A stretch of DNA of 64,000 nucleotides from Bog-159 sp963843255. Its GTDB lineage: Bacteria > Acidobacteriota > Terriglobia > Bryobacterales > Bryobacteraceae. The stretch spans positions 992,001-1,056,000 of the forward strand of contig CAWJJQ010000009.1 of the NCBI GenBank assembly GCA_963843255.1, written 5' to 3'. The notes under the pieces are model-generated. The model was not told the origin of the DNA. It saw only the letters and a list, made by a program, of their open reading frames with translations, and searched no databases. Position 1 is the first letter of the stretch. Each line of letters starts with the position of its first letter. The position numbers and the translations under genes are program-made. Positions 1-8,445 of the stretch are shown one piece after another.

Positions 1-2098
1 CCACCCGGTGTATGGCGGCTTCCACCGCTCGCGTCATCTGCCGCGGATCGCTGCGTGTGCGCACGACCACCTTCGCGAAGTACATAGGCCCTTGCGAATT
101 GTCCAGGAAGATGGTCGGCTCGGGCGCTGCCTGCAACCCCTCCTGCCGTGCATCCGATACGACGCCTACGATTTCCACCGGGTTCGGGACGGTCCAGCAG
201 ACGTTCAGGCTCTTGCCGATGGGATTCTGCCCGGAAAAATAGCGCTGTGCAAAAGCATGATTCACGATCAGCACGCTATGAGTTCCAAAATGATCCTGTT
301 CGCTGAAATCCCGGCCGCTGAGCATCGGCGTGCGCATGGTCTGAAAGTAGCCGGGGGTGATCACCAGGAATTGCGCGCCCGGCGACGACGCAGTGGGTTG
401 CGGCCCCGGTGCGGGCGCAAAACAGGATCCCGATACCGAGCCGCTTAGCGGCAGAAAATGGGTGGTTCCCGCGGCTTCCACGCCCGGCACGTTCCGTACC
501 TGGCCGAGAATTTGGTCCAGATACAGCGACCGCTTCTGGTTATCCATATATTTGGCGGGCGACGTAAACATCTCCATGGTCAACAGCCGCTCCATGGAAA
601 AGCCCGGGTTGACCGAGACCAGCCGCTCAAAACTGCGCAGCAGAAGTCCCGCGCCCACCAGTAGCAGCAAAGCCAGCGCGATCTCCGTAACCACAAATGC
701 CCGCCGGAACGCGCGCCCCCCACCCACACCCGTGCGCTGCGATCCCTGCTGTAACGCGCTCTGCAGCCTCGGCCGGGAAATCTGAATCGCCGGCGCCAGC
801 CCGAACAGAATTGCCGTCCCCAGCGAAATTCCCAGGGCGAACAGGAACACCCCGCCATCCAGACGGATGGATTCCATCCGCGGCAAAGGCACGCTGGCGG
901 GAATCAGAGCCAGCAGCCCCTTTAGGCCCGCATAACCCACGGCTAGGCCTGCGATCCATCCGGCCACCGCGAGTAACAGGCTCTCCGAGAGCAGTTGTTG
1001 CAGGATGCGCCGCCGCCCGGCCCCCAGCGCGGCGCGCAGCGCCACTTCCCGCATCCGCCCGGTGGCCCGCATCAGCAGCAGGTTCGCCACATTGGCACAG
1101 GCGATCAGCAGAACCAGCCCCACGGAAGCCAGCAACACGAGCAGGGGCAGCCGCACATTGCCGGTCACGTCGCGCAGAAATGGGGCGACTTCCGCGCTCC
1201 AGCCTTTATTCATGTCGGGCCGCTCGAGGGCGCTTTGCCGCGCCACTGCCTCCACGTCCGCCTGCGCCTGCTGAGGGCTTACACTCGGCTTGAGCCGGGC
1301 GACCGTAGTGAGATACCGCCCTCCACGCTCTTCCGTCCGGTCGATGGCCATGGGCACCCAAAGGTCGGCCTTCCAGCCTGGATAGCTGAAGTCGCGCGGC
1401 ATCACTCCTACCACGCTCACCGGTCCGCCGTTGAGCATGATTTTACGGCCCAGAATATGCGGATCGCCCCCATAGTGCGACTTCCAGAACGCGTAGCTCA
1501 GAATCACGGTATTGTCGCGGCCGGGAATTCCTTCCTCGGGGATAAAACCACGGCCCATGAGGGGCGAAATGCCCAGCACGGAGAAAAAATCCGGCGTGAC
1601 CCGCATGCCATCCACGGCTAGGGGGTCGCCCTCGCCGGTAATGTTTGAGGTCCATCCGTGCAGCGCGGCCATCTGTTCGAAACTCCGGGTCCGCGCCTGC
1701 CAGTCCAGGAAATTGACCGGGTTGACCACATTGCGATGAGTCCCCGAGGCTGGCTTGGATTCCCATAGGCGCACCAGCCGTTCCGGATGCGGATAAGGCA
1801 GCGGCCGCAGTAGCACGGCGTGTACCACGCTGAAGATCGCCGTGTTGGCTCCGATCCCCAACGCCAGGGTAAGTACGGCGATGATGCTGAAGGCCGGGCT
1901 ACGCCGCAGCAGCCGCGCTCCATATCGCACATCCTGTTGTAGTTGTTCGACGAAGTTCCAGGTGGACATTTCGTGTATGGCCTCCCTCACCACGGTCAGG
2001 TTGCCGAATGCCCGGTGCGCTGCGTGGCGATCGCCCAGTTCCTCGGCTTCGAGTTCCAAATGCTCCCGCAGTTCCCGATCGAGATCGTCATCCCGCAT
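1..2098 (-). CDS. ADOP-family (MacB-like) ABC transporter permease, C-terminus outside window
   Basis: Reading the minus strand from the ATG at 2098 gives an open frame of about 699 codons that runs off the window. The N-terminus is a short charged helix (RDDDLDREL), then a membrane segment at about residues 55-80 (ALGIGANTAIFS), a long MacB-type periplasmic domain (residues ~90-310), and membrane segments near 320-345, 370-396, 413-434 and 466-484, followed by a second periplasmic domain. ANVANLLL and the duplicated permease layout are typical of acidobacterial duplicated orphan permeases, which lack an adjacent ATPase gene; none is seen on this side. The substrate cannot be told. An inverted repeat lies directly upstream of the start, so local repression is likely. 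The family call is firm; the function is unknown. Confidence 0.9.
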   Translation of the reverse strand, partial: MRDDDLDRELREHLELEAEELGDRHAAHRAFGNLTVVREAIHEMSTWNFVEQLQQDVRYGARLLRRSPAFSIIAVLTLALGIGANTAIFSVVHAVLLRPLPYPHPERLVRLWESKPASGTHRNVVNPVNFLDWQARTRSFEQMAALHGWTSNITGEGDPLAVDGMRVTPDFFSVLGISPLMGRGFIPEEGIPGRDNTVILSYAFWKSHYGGDPHILGRKIMLNGGPVSVVGVMPRDFSYPGWKADLWVPMAIDRTEERGGRYLTTVARLKPSVSPQQAQADVEAVARQSALERPDMNKGWSAEVAPFLRDVTGNVRLPLLVLLASVGLVLLIACANVANLLLMRATGRMREVALRAALGAGRRRILQQLLSESLLLAVAGWIAGLAVGYAGLKGLLALIPASVPLPRMESIRLDGGVFLFALGISLGTAILFGLAPAIQISRPRLQSALQQGSQRTGVGGGRAFRRAFVVTEIALALLLLVGAGLLLRSFERLVSVNPGFSMERLLTMEMFTSPAKYMDNQKRSLYLDQILGQVRNVPGVEAAGTTHFLPLSGSVSGSCFAPAPGPQPTASSPGAQFLVITPGYFQTMRTPMLSGRDFSEQDHFGTHSVLIVNHAFAQRYFSGQNPIGKSLNVCWTVPNPVEIVGVVSDARQEGLQAAPEPTIFLDNSQGPMYFAKVVVRTRSDPRQMTRAVEAAIHRV

Positions 2099-2100
2099 AT

Positions 2101-2123
2101 CGATGGTAGAGATTCTACCATCG
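2101..2123. promoter_or_regulatory. Perfect inverted repeat, likely operator of the ADOP permease gene
   Basis: Ten-base arms CGATGGTAGA and TCTACCATCG, separated by 3 nt, sit 3 nt upstream of the permease ATG (2098, minus strand). No Shine-Dalgarno sequence is visible, so the repeat probably overlaps the transcription start. ADOP genes are often controlled by PadR- or BlaI-type repressors that bind such dyads, but no regulator gene is visible next to it. Confidence 0.5.
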
Positions 2124-2174
2124 TAGACGTACAGCGCGCGAGAGCGTTAGCTGCCCGACCCATAAGCCTACGCG

Positions 2175-2478
2175 TTACCGGCGGATGCGGGCAAATTCGA
2201 GGCGGGCGTCCCTCAAGGAGGCAAATCCCCATCTGCATTTTCCACATCGCAAAGAACTTCTCATACTCATCCCCGCTCTTGGCAACCTCGCCCTGTAAGG
2301 CCCAGGCGCGCGCCAAACCGAGATGGGCGAGCGGAAGATCGTGGGATATCGGATCCCCAGTGGGATGATCGACGATCTTGTGGAACTCGGCCGCGGCGAG
2401 AGCCGGCAACTTGGCCGCGAGATAGGCGCGGCCTCGCATGGCCGGAAGGTCGAAGTTGCGCAGGTTCTGCCCAATCAG
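2175..2478 (-). pseudogene. Remnant of a TPR-containing protein (C-terminus of an acidobacterial Ser/Thr kinase-type protein)
   Basis: The minus strand encodes MRGRAYLAAK...AAAEFHKIVDHP...LAHLGLARAWALQG...YEKFFAMWK. This matches the last TPR units commonly found at the C-terminus of acidobacterial eukaryotic-like kinases. The frame shifts after FFAMWK, and the expected ending (SLRDARLEFARIRR plus stop) is in the neighbouring frame and ends at 2175. Kinase domain and earlier TPRs are missing: homology stops near 2480, where a fragment of an unrelated gene begins on the other strand. It is a truncated, frameshifted relic, not an expressed gene. Confidence 0.7.
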
Positions 2479-2527
2479 CCCACTGAGCAGAAGGTGCAAC
2501 TTGTCAACAGCGGAGATTCAATGTATT

Positions 2528-2899
2528 CAGGCGTCTGTTAATCTGACTGGCGGGTACGGAAATTTCACGATTATTGATTTTACCCAGGGAACGGAAATGG
2601 TTACCACGACGCCACTCGGCGGTACTTATTTCAACGGCAGCGAAGCCGAGTGGATTATGGAGCGTCCGTTGGTGGGCGGGAAACTCCCCGACCTGGCCAA
2701 CTACATGCTTACCACCATGACCACAGCTTATGCTTTGCTCGCGAACGGGGCGAGCTGGATATCGGCCAATACTTCGGGCACGATCGCTATTACGATGTAC
2801 AACGGCTATTACAACTATCCCGACAACAATAAGTTGTCTTATGCCGGTGCAGGACCCCACTCCGCGTCTATAAATCTCTTTTGGGTCAACTACCACTAA
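2528..2899 (+). pseudogene. C-terminal fragment of a G1-family (eqolisin-like) peptidase
   Basis: The open frame ending at 2899 encodes GNFTIIDFTQGT...GSEAEWIMERP...LPDLANY. This is the second half of the eqolisin/G1 fold, including the EAEWIMERP segment that should carry the catalytic Glu. The first half, with the catalytic Gln, is absent: upstream codons of the same frame are antisense to the TPR relic. The only ATG in frame (2438) lies inside that relic. I infer a truncated gene joined to foreign sequence near 2500-2530. It might be translated as a short fragment but cannot be an active peptidase. Confidence 0.65.
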
Positions 2900-3013
2900 G
2901 TCCTTTACAGTGCCGGACCTGGCGCCGTGCGAAGGCGCTGCGCCAGGGTTCGTCGAACGAATGATAAATGACAGGGATACATTTGAGATAATTGCTGGCA
3001 ACAGGAAACGCAC

Positions 3014-4039
3014 ATGATCATGAGATGCCCCAAATACCTTACAGCGATTGCGTTCCTGCTCGGGCATTGTGTCCTCGGCAGCGCGCAGTCGCACAATCCC
3101 AAAAATCCAACCCCTCTCGGGCCGGGAATTAACAAAGGCAACGTCGATAACAAGGAAAACGGACCGAACTATTATTATTTTTATGCAGGTCCGGGACACG
3201 TGGATCTACACTACGCCTTCAAAGAGATGGGCGTGTTTGGCAGCCCGCTGAAGCAGGCGCTCAGCTTCGATCTCTATGATGACAATAACAAGCTGATCGT
3301 GCACAACGCCATCGTGTCGGTCGAGAACCTGGAAAAATTCTCGCAGCCCGGAGATCTCGGCTCGCGTCAGAAGGTCATTCTCAGAGTCATTTCTCCAGAT
3401 ACTGCCGTTCGATTAGGGGGTTATTACGAGATCGAAGTTACCGGGGCGGTTAGTTTCGATGGAAATGTAACCGGAGCGAACACGAAACCGGCAGATACCG
3501 CACTCTATCATCAGGTTGGACCGTTGACGAAACCAGTTCAGGGTAATAGCGGCGGGAGCTCTGGCGAAGGTAGCTCCCTTTATACTCCGCAAGGCTCGCT
3601 GTATACTCCGGTAGGTCCACTTTATACGCCGGTAGGGGCTTTGACTAGTGTTCAGGAGAGTCCGAAGGAATTGCGGTTGACGCTGGCGGCCGATATTCTG
3701 TTCGACTTCGACAGGGCAACGATTCGCGCGGATGCCAAGGCGGCACTTGACCGGGTTGCCGAGATCATCCGTTCCAGGAGCGAAGGAGTCGTTAGAATTG
3801 AGGGCTTCACAGACTCGAAAGGCGGCCAGGAGTATAATTTACGCCTCTCGAACGCTCGCGCGGAATCGGTAGAGAGCTGGCTTGTCGAGCGGGAAGGATT
3901 ACGTGGCCAGGGATTCAGCACTCAAGGATTCGGCGCAACGCGTTTTGCCGCACGGAATACAAAGCCGGACGGCAGCGACGATCCGGCTGGACGGCAGAAG
4001 AACCGCCGGGTGGAAATCGTCATTCAGAAACGAGCTTGA
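3014..4039 (+). CDS. OmpA-family outer-membrane/peptidoglycan-binding protein
   Basis: The 341-residue product has a signal peptide (residues ~1-25, ending GSAQS), a beta-rich N-terminal region of unknown fold (~30-160), a Gly/Ser linker with a repeated LYTP[QV]G motif (SLYTPQG, SLYTPVG, PLYTPVG; ~185-210), and a C-terminal OmpA domain (~220-341). The OmpA part shows ILFDFDRATIRADAK, GFTDSKGG and NARAESVESWL, the conserved surface that binds diaminopimelate in peptidoglycan. It probably tethers the outer membrane or an envelope complex to the wall. It is monocistronic; the next gene has its own -10 element. The OmpA domain is certain; the role of the N-terminal part is unknown. Confidence 0.9.
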   Translation: MIMRCPKYLTAIAFLLGHCVLGSAQSHNPKNPTPLGPGINKGNVDNKENGPNYYYFYAGPGHVDLHYAFKEMGVFGSPLKQALSFDLYDDNNKLIVHNAIVSVENLEKFSQPGDLGSRQKVILRVISPDTAVRLGGYYEIEVTGAVSFDGNVTGANTKPADTALYHQVGPLTKPVQGNSGGSSGEGSSLYTPQGSLYTPVGPLYTPVGALTSVQESPKELRLTLAADILFDFDRATIRADAKAALDRVAEIIRSRSEGVVRIEGFTDSKGGQEYNLRLSNARAESVESWLVEREGLRGQGFSTQGFGATRFAARNTKPDGSDDPAGRQKNRRVEIVIQKRA

Positions 4040-4086
4040 CGCGGCCGGACTAGGTGGCGGCTAGCCACCAGCCCCTGCTCTCAAGC

Positions 4087-4092
4087 TACAAT
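4087..4092 (+). promoter_or_regulatory. Putative -10 element of the dinG-like gene
   Basis: TACAAT preceded by GC lies 14 nt before the ATG at 4107, leaving a leader of only about 7 nt with no Shine-Dalgarno sequence. The same GCTACAAT string precedes the gene starting at 12017. Confidence 0.4.
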
Positions 4093-4106
4093 CGAATTAC
4101 TCCCGC

Positions 4107-6053
4107 ATGTCCACCGAGGTCAAAGCCGCTGCCGGCGTGCACAGTTTCTTTTCACGCTATGGCATGCTCTCCAAGTGGCATCCGCACTACGAATACCGGC
4201 CCGGCCAGTTGGACATGGCGGAGGCTGTGGAGTCCGCGCTGGTTGACCGAAAGCACTTGATCGTCGAAGCCGGCACCGGCACCGGCAAGACCCTCGCCTA
4301 CCTCGTACCCGCCATCCTGTCCGGCAAACGGATCGTGGTCTCCACCGGCACCAAGAATCTCCAGGAGCAGCTCTTTTTCAAAGACATTCCCTTCCTGCAG
4401 CAGCACTTCTCCAAGCCCCTGCGGGTCTGCTACATGAAGGGCCGCAACAACTACGCCTGCCGCCAGAAGATCTATGATGCGGACCGCGAAGCCGTGCTCG
4501 ACGGACTGGAGGAGGTGGCCGATTTCCAGGTCATCCAAGCCTGGGAGCAGACCACCGAAATCGGAGATCGCGCTGAAATCAAGAAACTGCCCGAATCCTC
4601 CACCGCCTGGGCGAAAGTGGATGCCCGCAGCGACCTGTGCACCGGCCAGAAGTGCAAGCAGTACCAGCGCTGCTTCCTCACCCTGATGCACCAGCGCGCC
4701 CAGGAAAGCGACATCGTCATAGTCAACCACCATCTGTTCTTCGCCGATCTGGCGCTGAAGGAGATCCTCGAAGACGGCGATGCCGAAGGCGGCATTCTAC
4801 CGGAGTATCACGCGGTGGTCTTCGACGAGGCGCATGAAATCGAAGATGTGGCGGGACAGTATTTCGGCGTGGCCGTGAGCAATTACCGCTTCCAGGAGTT
4901 ACGCCGCGACGTCTCGGCCGTGGCTCGCGCCAAGGCATTCGGCTCCGCGGAGTTAGACCGCATCCTCGACCGCTTCGAAGAACTCGCCAACCAGTTGTTC
5001 TCGGTATTGCCTGCGCCGGATGGTCGCGCCGCATTCACCGGCCGCGCGGGATTTCTGGAACTGCACGAACAGGTCTACCGCGACCTGCATTCCTCGCTCG
5101 AGCTGATCGGTTCGCATCTCAAACTGCTCAAGAACCCGCCCGAGGAGGTCAACCCGTTGCATCGCCGCGCCGGCGAGCTCAGCCTGGCTCTGCGTTTCGT
5201 GCTCGAGAGCGACGACAATTCCTACGTCTACTGGATCGAGCGCCGCGGCCGCGGCTTATTTCTGCAGGCTACTCCCATCGATGTCGCGCCGTTGCTCGCC
5301 GAGCGGCTGTTCGACAAAGTCGATACCGTCGTCATGACCTCCGCTACGCTGGCCGTTTCTGGCGGCTTCGATTTCGTCAAGAAACGCCTGGGCATTCAAC
5401 AGACTCGGAGCTTGGTCGTGCCCGGGCACTTCCACTATCAAAAGCAGGCGCTGCTATATGTGCCGCAGCATCTGCCCGATCCGCGTAACGCGGCCTTCTC
5501 CAAAGAGGCCTCCGCCGAAGTGATCCAATTGTTGAACCTGAGCCAGGGGCGTGCCTTCGTGCTGTTCACCAGCCATCAGCAGATGCGCCTGATGCACGAT
5601 CGCGTATCGCTGGCCATCGACTTTCCCACGCTGCTGCAAGGCACCGGACCGCGCAGCGCCCTGCTCGAAGAATTCCGCTCGACCCCCAACTGCGTTCTGT
5701 TCGCCACTTCGTCCTTCTGGCAGGGAGTGGACGTGCCCGGCGACCAGTTGAGCTGTGTGATCATCGACCGCCTCCCCTTCGCTGTGCCCAGCGACCCCAT
5801 CGTGGAGGCGCGTGTCCAGAAGTTGCGCAACGATGGCGGCAATCCCTTTTACGATTACCAGGTCCCACAAGCCGCTATCGCTTTGAAACAGGGATTCGGC
5901 CGGCTGATTCGAAGCGTTACGGACCGCGGCGTGCTCGTGCTGCTCGATAACCGCGTCACCAAACAGCGCTACGGCCAGGTGTTCTTCGACAGCCTGCCGG
6001 ACTACGGCTTTACCACCAGAATCGCGGACGTGGAGAGGTTTTTCAATGTTTGA
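4107..6053 (+). CDS. dinG: DinG-like ATP-dependent DNA helicase (XPD/Rad3 superfamily 2)
   Basis: The 648-residue protein has Walker A EAGTGTGKT (residues 54-62), the DEAH box (240-243, FDEAHEIED) and an iron-sulfur domain with four cysteines at C118, C178, C183 and C189. C-terminal helicase motifs are SATLA, FATSSFWQGVDVPG and QGFGRLIRS. The family unwinds DNA 5'-3' and resolves D-loops, R-loops and forks; the 4Fe-4S cluster is needed for activity. It lacks the N-terminal exonuclease domain of Gram-positive DinG, so it is the YoaA/DinG-like form. The 3' end overlaps the queD start by 8 nt, so the two are probably cotranscribed. Confidence 0.93.
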   Translation: MSTEVKAAAGVHSFFSRYGMLSKWHPHYEYRPGQLDMAEAVESALVDRKHLIVEAGTGTGKTLAYLVPAILSGKRIVVSTGTKNLQEQLFFKDIPFLQQHFSKPLRVCYMKGRNNYACRQKIYDADREAVLDGLEEVADFQVIQAWEQTTEIGDRAEIKKLPESSTAWAKVDARSDLCTGQKCKQYQRCFLTLMHQRAQESDIVIVNHHLFFADLALKEILEDGDAEGGILPEYHAVVFDEAHEIEDVAGQYFGVAVSNYRFQELRRDVSAVARAKAFGSAELDRILDRFEELANQLFSVLPAPDGRAAFTGRAGFLELHEQVYRDLHSSLELIGSHLKLLKNPPEEVNPLHRRAGELSLALRFVLESDDNSYVYWIERRGRGLFLQATPIDVAPLLAERLFDKVDTVVMTSATLAVSGGFDFVKKRLGIQQTRSLVVPGHFHYQKQALLYVPQHLPDPRNAAFSKEASAEVIQLLNLSQGRAFVLFTSHQQMRLMHDRVSLAIDFPTLLQGTGPRSALLEEFRSTPNCVLFATSSFWQGVDVPGDQLSCVIIDRLPFAVPSDPIVEARVQKLRNDGGNPFYDYQVPQAAIALKQGFGRLIRSVTDRGVLVLLDNRVTKQRYGQVFFDSLPDYGFTTRIADVERFFNV

Positions 6054-6414
6054 AGTCACCGTGGAAGAGACTTTTGCCGCCGGGCATGCGCTGCGCAATT
6101 ATCACGGCAAGTGCGAAAACGTGCACGGCCATAATTACCGCGTGCAACTGACGTTCAGCGGACCCGAGCTTGACTCTATCGGGCTGCTGGTGGATTTCGT
6201 GGAAGTGAAAAAGTTGATGCACGCCACCGTCGACCGCCTTGACCATCAGTTCCTCAACGACCTGCCGCCCTTCGACCAACTGAACCCCTCCGCCGAGAAC
6301 ATCGCCAAGTACCTCTACGATGTGATCGGCAGCGGGATCGGGGACAAAAACGTCCGGCTGGGACAGGTAAAAGTCTGGGAAACCGACACCAGCAGCGCCA
6401 CCTACCGGCCGTAA
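6046..6414 (+). CDS. queD: 6-carboxy-5,6,7,8-tetrahydropterin synthase
   Basis: A 122-residue QueD/PTPS-family enzyme. Zinc ligands are H14, H27 and H29 (HGHNY); C23 is the catalytic cysteine that marks the QueD branch, and the DHQFLND segment supplies the catalytic histidine. It converts 7,8-dihydroneopterin triphosphate to 6-carboxytetrahydropterin, the second step of queuosine (7-deazaguanine) synthesis. Length is normal. The start overlaps the dinG end by 8 nt, indicating translational coupling. No other queuosine genes are in the window. Confidence 0.95.
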   Translation: MFEVTVEETFAAGHALRNYHGKCENVHGHNYRVQLTFSGPELDSIGLLVDFVEVKKLMHATVDRLDHQFLNDLPPFDQLNPSAENIAKYLYDVIGSGIGDKNVRLGQVKVWETDTSSATYRP

Positions 6415-6464
6415 GAACCAGCCACCAGCCACTGACCAGCAGCTACCGCGCGCAAAGCGCGACC

Positions 6465-6905
6465 CTACGCGGGGTACCGGCCCTCGATATAGCTGCTCAA
6501 CTGGTCGATAGTGTGCGCCTGCGCTGAGATGATCGACCGCACCACGTCGCCGATCGAGATCATGCCCAACAGATTATCCCCATCCATCACGGGCAAGTGG
6601 CGTATGCGATGGGACGTGATCACACGCATGCAATCCTCGACCGAGTGTTCCGGTGAGATCGTGTACACCGGGCTGGTCATGATTTCGCGCACCTGAATAT
6701 CGTGCGAGTGCTTGCCCTTTAAGATGACCTTGCGGGCGTAATCGCGCTCGGATACGATACCGGTCAGCTTTCCGCCAGAGAGCACCAGCAGCGCGCCAAC
6801 GCTTTTCTCGGCCATCATTGCTACTGCCTCATAGACCGTAGCTTCCGGCGCCAGCCAGTAAATCTCCCCTCCCTTATGCCGCAGCATCGAACCGACGGTT
6901 TCCAT
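6465..6905 (-). CDS. Protein with two CBS domains
   Basis: A 146-residue protein consisting of a tandem CBS pair (about residues 8-62 and 72-130). Recognisable elements are VYEAVAMMAEKSVGALLVL, GIVSERDYARKV, ITSHRIRHLPVMDG and GMISIGDVV. Free-standing CBS pairs bind adenosyl nucleotides and act as energy or redox sensors. I chose the ATG at 6905 because GAGGGG lies 5 nt upstream; the frame stays open 16 codons further without a good ribosome site. It is convergent with queD and separated by 50 nt from the phaR-like gene upstream on the same strand. The partner is unknown. Confidence 0.85.
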   Translation of the reverse strand: METVGSMLRHKGGEIYWLAPEATVYEAVAMMAEKSVGALLVLSGGKLTGIVSERDYARKVILKGKHSHDIQVREIMTSPVYTISPEHSVEDCMRVITSHRIRHLPVMDGDNLLGMISIGDVVRSIISAQAHTIDQLSSYIEGRYPA

Positions 6906-6956
6906 GCGTTCCCCTCGTCTGATTAATCTTTCAAACTCGGGGCCATATGTCAACCA

Positions 6957-7454
6957 TTATGTGTGCTTTTTTGACGGCTTTCTTTTTGCCGCGGTGGCCT
7001 GCTCCAGGCGTTGTTCGAGCTCTTGTACGCGCAGGCGCAGGGCTTCGATCTCCTCGACCGGAGACGCCGGCGGGACCGGCGGCGATGAGGTAAACAGGTT
7101 GCGCACCAGGTCCAGCGGACGCGCCTGCAACGCGCTTTGGGCCTTCTGGTACATTTCCGTGACCGTGGTCAGATACCAGGTAAGAAAGTCGTGCGTGGCC
7201 CGGTCCGACGCCATGATGAGTTTCCGCAGCAGCTCCAGCGGCAGCCCGGAACCGTTTCCTTTGGCATCTTCCGTGATGATCTGGGTGAGAATGACTCGCG
7301 TCAGGTCTTCTCCCGTGCGCGCATCCACCACTTTCACTTCCACACCGTCCCGCACCATGCGCGCCACATCTTCCAGGTTGACGTAGCGGCTGGAGGCCAT
7401 GTCGTAAAGCCGCCGGTTCTCGTATTTCTTAATGACCGTCGTATAGGCCTCCAT
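6957..7454 (-). CDS. phaR: PhaR-type polyhydroxyalkanoate synthesis repressor
   Basis: A 165-residue protein beginning with the PhaR DNA-binding domain (YENRRLYDMASSRYVNLEDVARMVRDG) and continuing into the PHB-accumulation regulatory domain (TRVILTQIITED...LLRKLIMASDRATHDFL). The C-terminus is a coiled coil (EEIEALRLRVQELEQRLEQ) and a Lys-rich end. PhaR proteins repress phasin genes and are released on binding nascent PHA granules. The start at 7454 fits the family N-terminus. A TATATT hexamer lies 7 nt before the ATG with no ribosome site, suggesting a leaderless transcript. The gene is divergent from the phasin gene, with a PhaR-like operator between them. Confidence 0.9.
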   Translation of the reverse strand: MEAYTTVIKKYENRRLYDMASSRYVNLEDVARMVRDGVEVKVVDARTGEDLTRVILTQIITEDAKGNGSGLPLELLRKLIMASDRATHDFLTWYLTTVTEMYQKAQSALQARPLDLVRNLFTSSPPVPPASPVEEIEALRLRVQELEQRLEQATAAKRKPSKKHT

Positions 7455-7479
7455 AACAGATAATATAGCCCGAAACTCC

Positions 7480-7508
7480 TTGACAGGAAAATTTCGGAGC
7501 GTTATACT
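7480..7508 (+). promoter_or_regulatory. Near-consensus sigma70 promoter of the phasin gene
   Basis: TTGACA (7480-7485), a 17-nt spacer and TATACT (7503-7508). The predicted start of transcription is near 7515, immediately before the dyad at 7516-7534. Confidence 0.8.
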
Positions 7509-7515
7509 CAACCTG

Positions 7516-7534
7516 GATGCTGCAGTGCAGCATC
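7516..7534. promoter_or_regulatory. Likely PhaR operator, CTGC-N3-GCAG inside a 19-bp palindrome
   Basis: Arms GATGCTGCA and TGCAGCATC flank a single G and contain CTGC-AGT-GCAG. This is the CTGC-N3/4-GCAG form described for the Paracoccus PhaR. It sits on the predicted transcription start of the phasin gene, ahead of the AAGGAG ribosome site (7537-7542), so bound protein would block initiation. The adjacent divergent gene encodes a PhaR-type protein. Confidence 0.75.
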
Positions 7535-7548
7535 GTAAGGAGCATAAC

Positions 7549-8427
7549 ATGGAGAACGTTAGAAAGTCTGGAGCGCCCAACGGCTTCTCGCCAGCCTCGA
7601 CGCTGGCCGGCTGGGCCCGCCAGGGCTTGGAAAGCTTCGTCGCTACACAAAAGATTCTCTTAGATTTAGCCGCACAGCAAAACTCCCTCGCGCTGGGGTT
7701 CGTGCGCGAGCGCATCAACTTCTCGCCGCTGCGCCCGCTGACCGGAATCATCGATCTGGCAGGTCAGGGACTGGCTAATTTTGTCGCGGCGCAAAAGATT
7801 CTACTCGACTTGGTCGCCGAAGAGAACGGCCTGGTCATGCAAGGAGTCAGAGACGGCTTGGGCCTTACAGGCACTCCCGCCCTGATGACCGACGCGATCC
7901 GCGAAGGTGTGGATGAATTCGTCGGCATGCAGAAGAAATTCCTGGATCTGGTGGACACCCAGGCGAAGGCCGCCGTCGGCTCCATCACTGAAGGCAAGCC
8001 CTACGAAGGCAAGAGCATGGCTGAAGTCACCCGCCAGGGCCTCGAGAATTTCGTGCACACTCAGCAGAAGTTCCTCGAACTGGTAACGGAAGCCGCGGGC
8101 GCCGGCAAAGGCTCGCAGAAAGCGCTCAAACCCGCGCCGCATCGCAAGGTCAGCGCTACGGTCCAGGAGAGTGTCGACAAATTCGTCGATGCTCAAAAGA
8201 AACTCCTGGATGTGGCGGCCGCTCAAATCGAAGGCGCCATGAAAACCGCCGAAACCATGATTCGGCCGTCTGCAGAACCCTCCACCACCGTCGGCGAGGT
8301 TGCCCGCCGTGGCTTCGAGAATTTTGTCAACGCGCAAAAATCGCTGCTGGATGTGGCTATGAAGCCGTTCCTGCCGCCTCCCACGCATACCCCCGCGACC
8401 GCACATACCGGCGGACGCCGAAAATAG
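7549..8427 (+). CDS. Phasin-like granule protein with six internal repeats
   Basis: A 292-residue protein built from six copies of an amphipathic helix with consensus QGxENFVxAQKxLLDLV. The conserved Phe falls at residues 30, 78, 124, 168, 212 and 259, a spacing of 44-48. The linkers differ, and a Pro/Thr/Ala-rich tail ends in GGRRK. Phasins coat polyhydroxyalkanoate granules through such helices; canonical ones are under 200 residues with a single phasin domain. AAGGAG at 7537-7542 fixes the ATG at 7549 rather than the longer open frame. The phasin role is supported by the PhaR-type neighbour and operator more than by alignment. Confidence 0.75.
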   Translation: MENVRKSGAPNGFSPASTLAGWARQGLESFVATQKILLDLAAQQNSLALGFVRERINFSPLRPLTGIIDLAGQGLANFVAAQKILLDLVAEENGLVMQGVRDGLGLTGTPALMTDAIREGVDEFVGMQKKFLDLVDTQAKAAVGSITEGKPYEGKSMAEVTRQGLENFVHTQQKFLELVTEAAGAGKGSQKALKPAPHRKVSATVQESVDKFVDAQKKLLDVAAAQIEGAMKTAETMIRPSAEPSTTVGEVARRGFENFVNAQKSLLDVAMKPFLPPPTHTPATAHTGGRRK

Positions 8428-8445
8428 CCGCCGCGAAGGCACACC

